Shown here one piece after another: positions 6,548-6,656 of a DNA stretch of 6,656 nucleotides (positions are counted from its first letter, which is position 1; every line of letters starts with the position of its first letter). The notes beneath the pieces were generated by a model. It was not told the DNA's origin. It was given only the letters and a program-made list of their open reading frames with translations, and ran no database searches. The DNA comes from Streptosporangiaceae bacterium. GTDB lineage: Bacteria; Actinomycetota; Actinomycetes; Streptosporangiales; Streptosporangiaceae. Position numbers and translations under genes: made by a program. The stretch covers positions 1-6,656 of the forward strand of contig JASHXW010000357.1 in NCBI GenBank assembly GCA_030043395.1, written 5' to 3'.

Positions 6548-6656
6548 TTAGCGGCCGGGGCCGGTGGCCCGTGGCTGCTCGCGGACAAGGGCGATGATCA
6601 GTAGCAGGCGGCGCGCCCTGCGGGTCCACACCCTGACGTCGTACCACGCGGAGCCG
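6548..6656 (-). CDS. C-terminal end of an unidentified gene (5' part outside window)
   Basis: An open frame enters from the right edge and ends at TAA (6550-6548), giving 35 residues. Of these codons 32 end in G or C, as expected for coding sequence here, whereas the overlapping frame that would extend the decarboxylase does not show this bias. The tail starts GSAWYDVRVWTRRARR, then has a short hydrophobic stretch LLLIIALV and ends in a polar Pro/Gly/Arg tail. That suggests an amphipathic or membrane-proximal C-terminus. The family is not recognisable from so little. It lies 86 nt upstream of the decarboxylase start, on the same strand. Confidence 0.45.
   Translation of the reverse strand, partial: GSAWYDVRVWTRRARRLLLIIALVREQPRATGPGR

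Noticed and set aside
6462..6647. N-terminal extension of the decarboxylase to GTG 6647
   Set aside because: The extra residues are Arg/Pro-rich without family similarity, have poor third-position bias, and overlap the end of a better upstream frame.

Overview
The window reads as chromosomal DNA of a GC-rich bacterium, most likely an actinobacterium (inference). The codons I read end mostly in G or C, GTG starts are used, and the recognisable proteins resemble actinobacterial families. Everything convincingly coding lies on the minus strand, so transcription runs from high to low coordinates. I see no rRNA, tRNA, CRISPR array, insertion sequence or phage gene.

Layout in transcription order: (1) 6656-6548, the last 35 codons of an unidentified gene that enters from outside the window. 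(2) 6461-5010, a PLP-dependent Orn/Lys/Arg decarboxylase-family enzyme, which would make a polyamine or related amine. (3) 4935-4096, a stand-alone protein with nucleotidyltransferase-fold motifs (AbiEii-like), function unknown. (4) 4005-3067, a calcineurin-like metallophosphoesterase with a large insertion and an unusual fourth metal motif. (5) 2908-1250, a 12-helix APC-superfamily amino acid/amine permease. (6) 1132 to the left edge, the FAD domain of a dimethylglycine/sarcosine dehydrogenase-like oxidoreductase, cut by the window end.

The gaps are 86, 74, 90, 157 and 117 nt, so this is a co-directional series rather than one tight operon, and several gaps carry signals. The 4-to-3 gap (phosphoesterase leader) has a candidate promoter surrounded by three copies of a CGTTYG half-site. 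The gap ahead of the permease has two 16-bp inverted repeats whose centres are 20 bp apart, in an AT-richer patch. Between permease and oxidoreductase there is a long GC-rich hairpin without a T-run. A weaker hairpin overlaps the ribosome binding site of the nucleotidyltransferase-like gene.

Functionally, the permease plus N-methylglycine-type dehydrogenase make a plausible uptake-and-demethylation pair for a methylated amino acid or betaine-derived compound. The decarboxylase points to amine metabolism as well. The nucleotidyltransferase-like protein and phosphoesterase between them are the least understood part: one could attach a nucleotide and the other remove a phosphoester, but nothing in the sequence proves a functional link.
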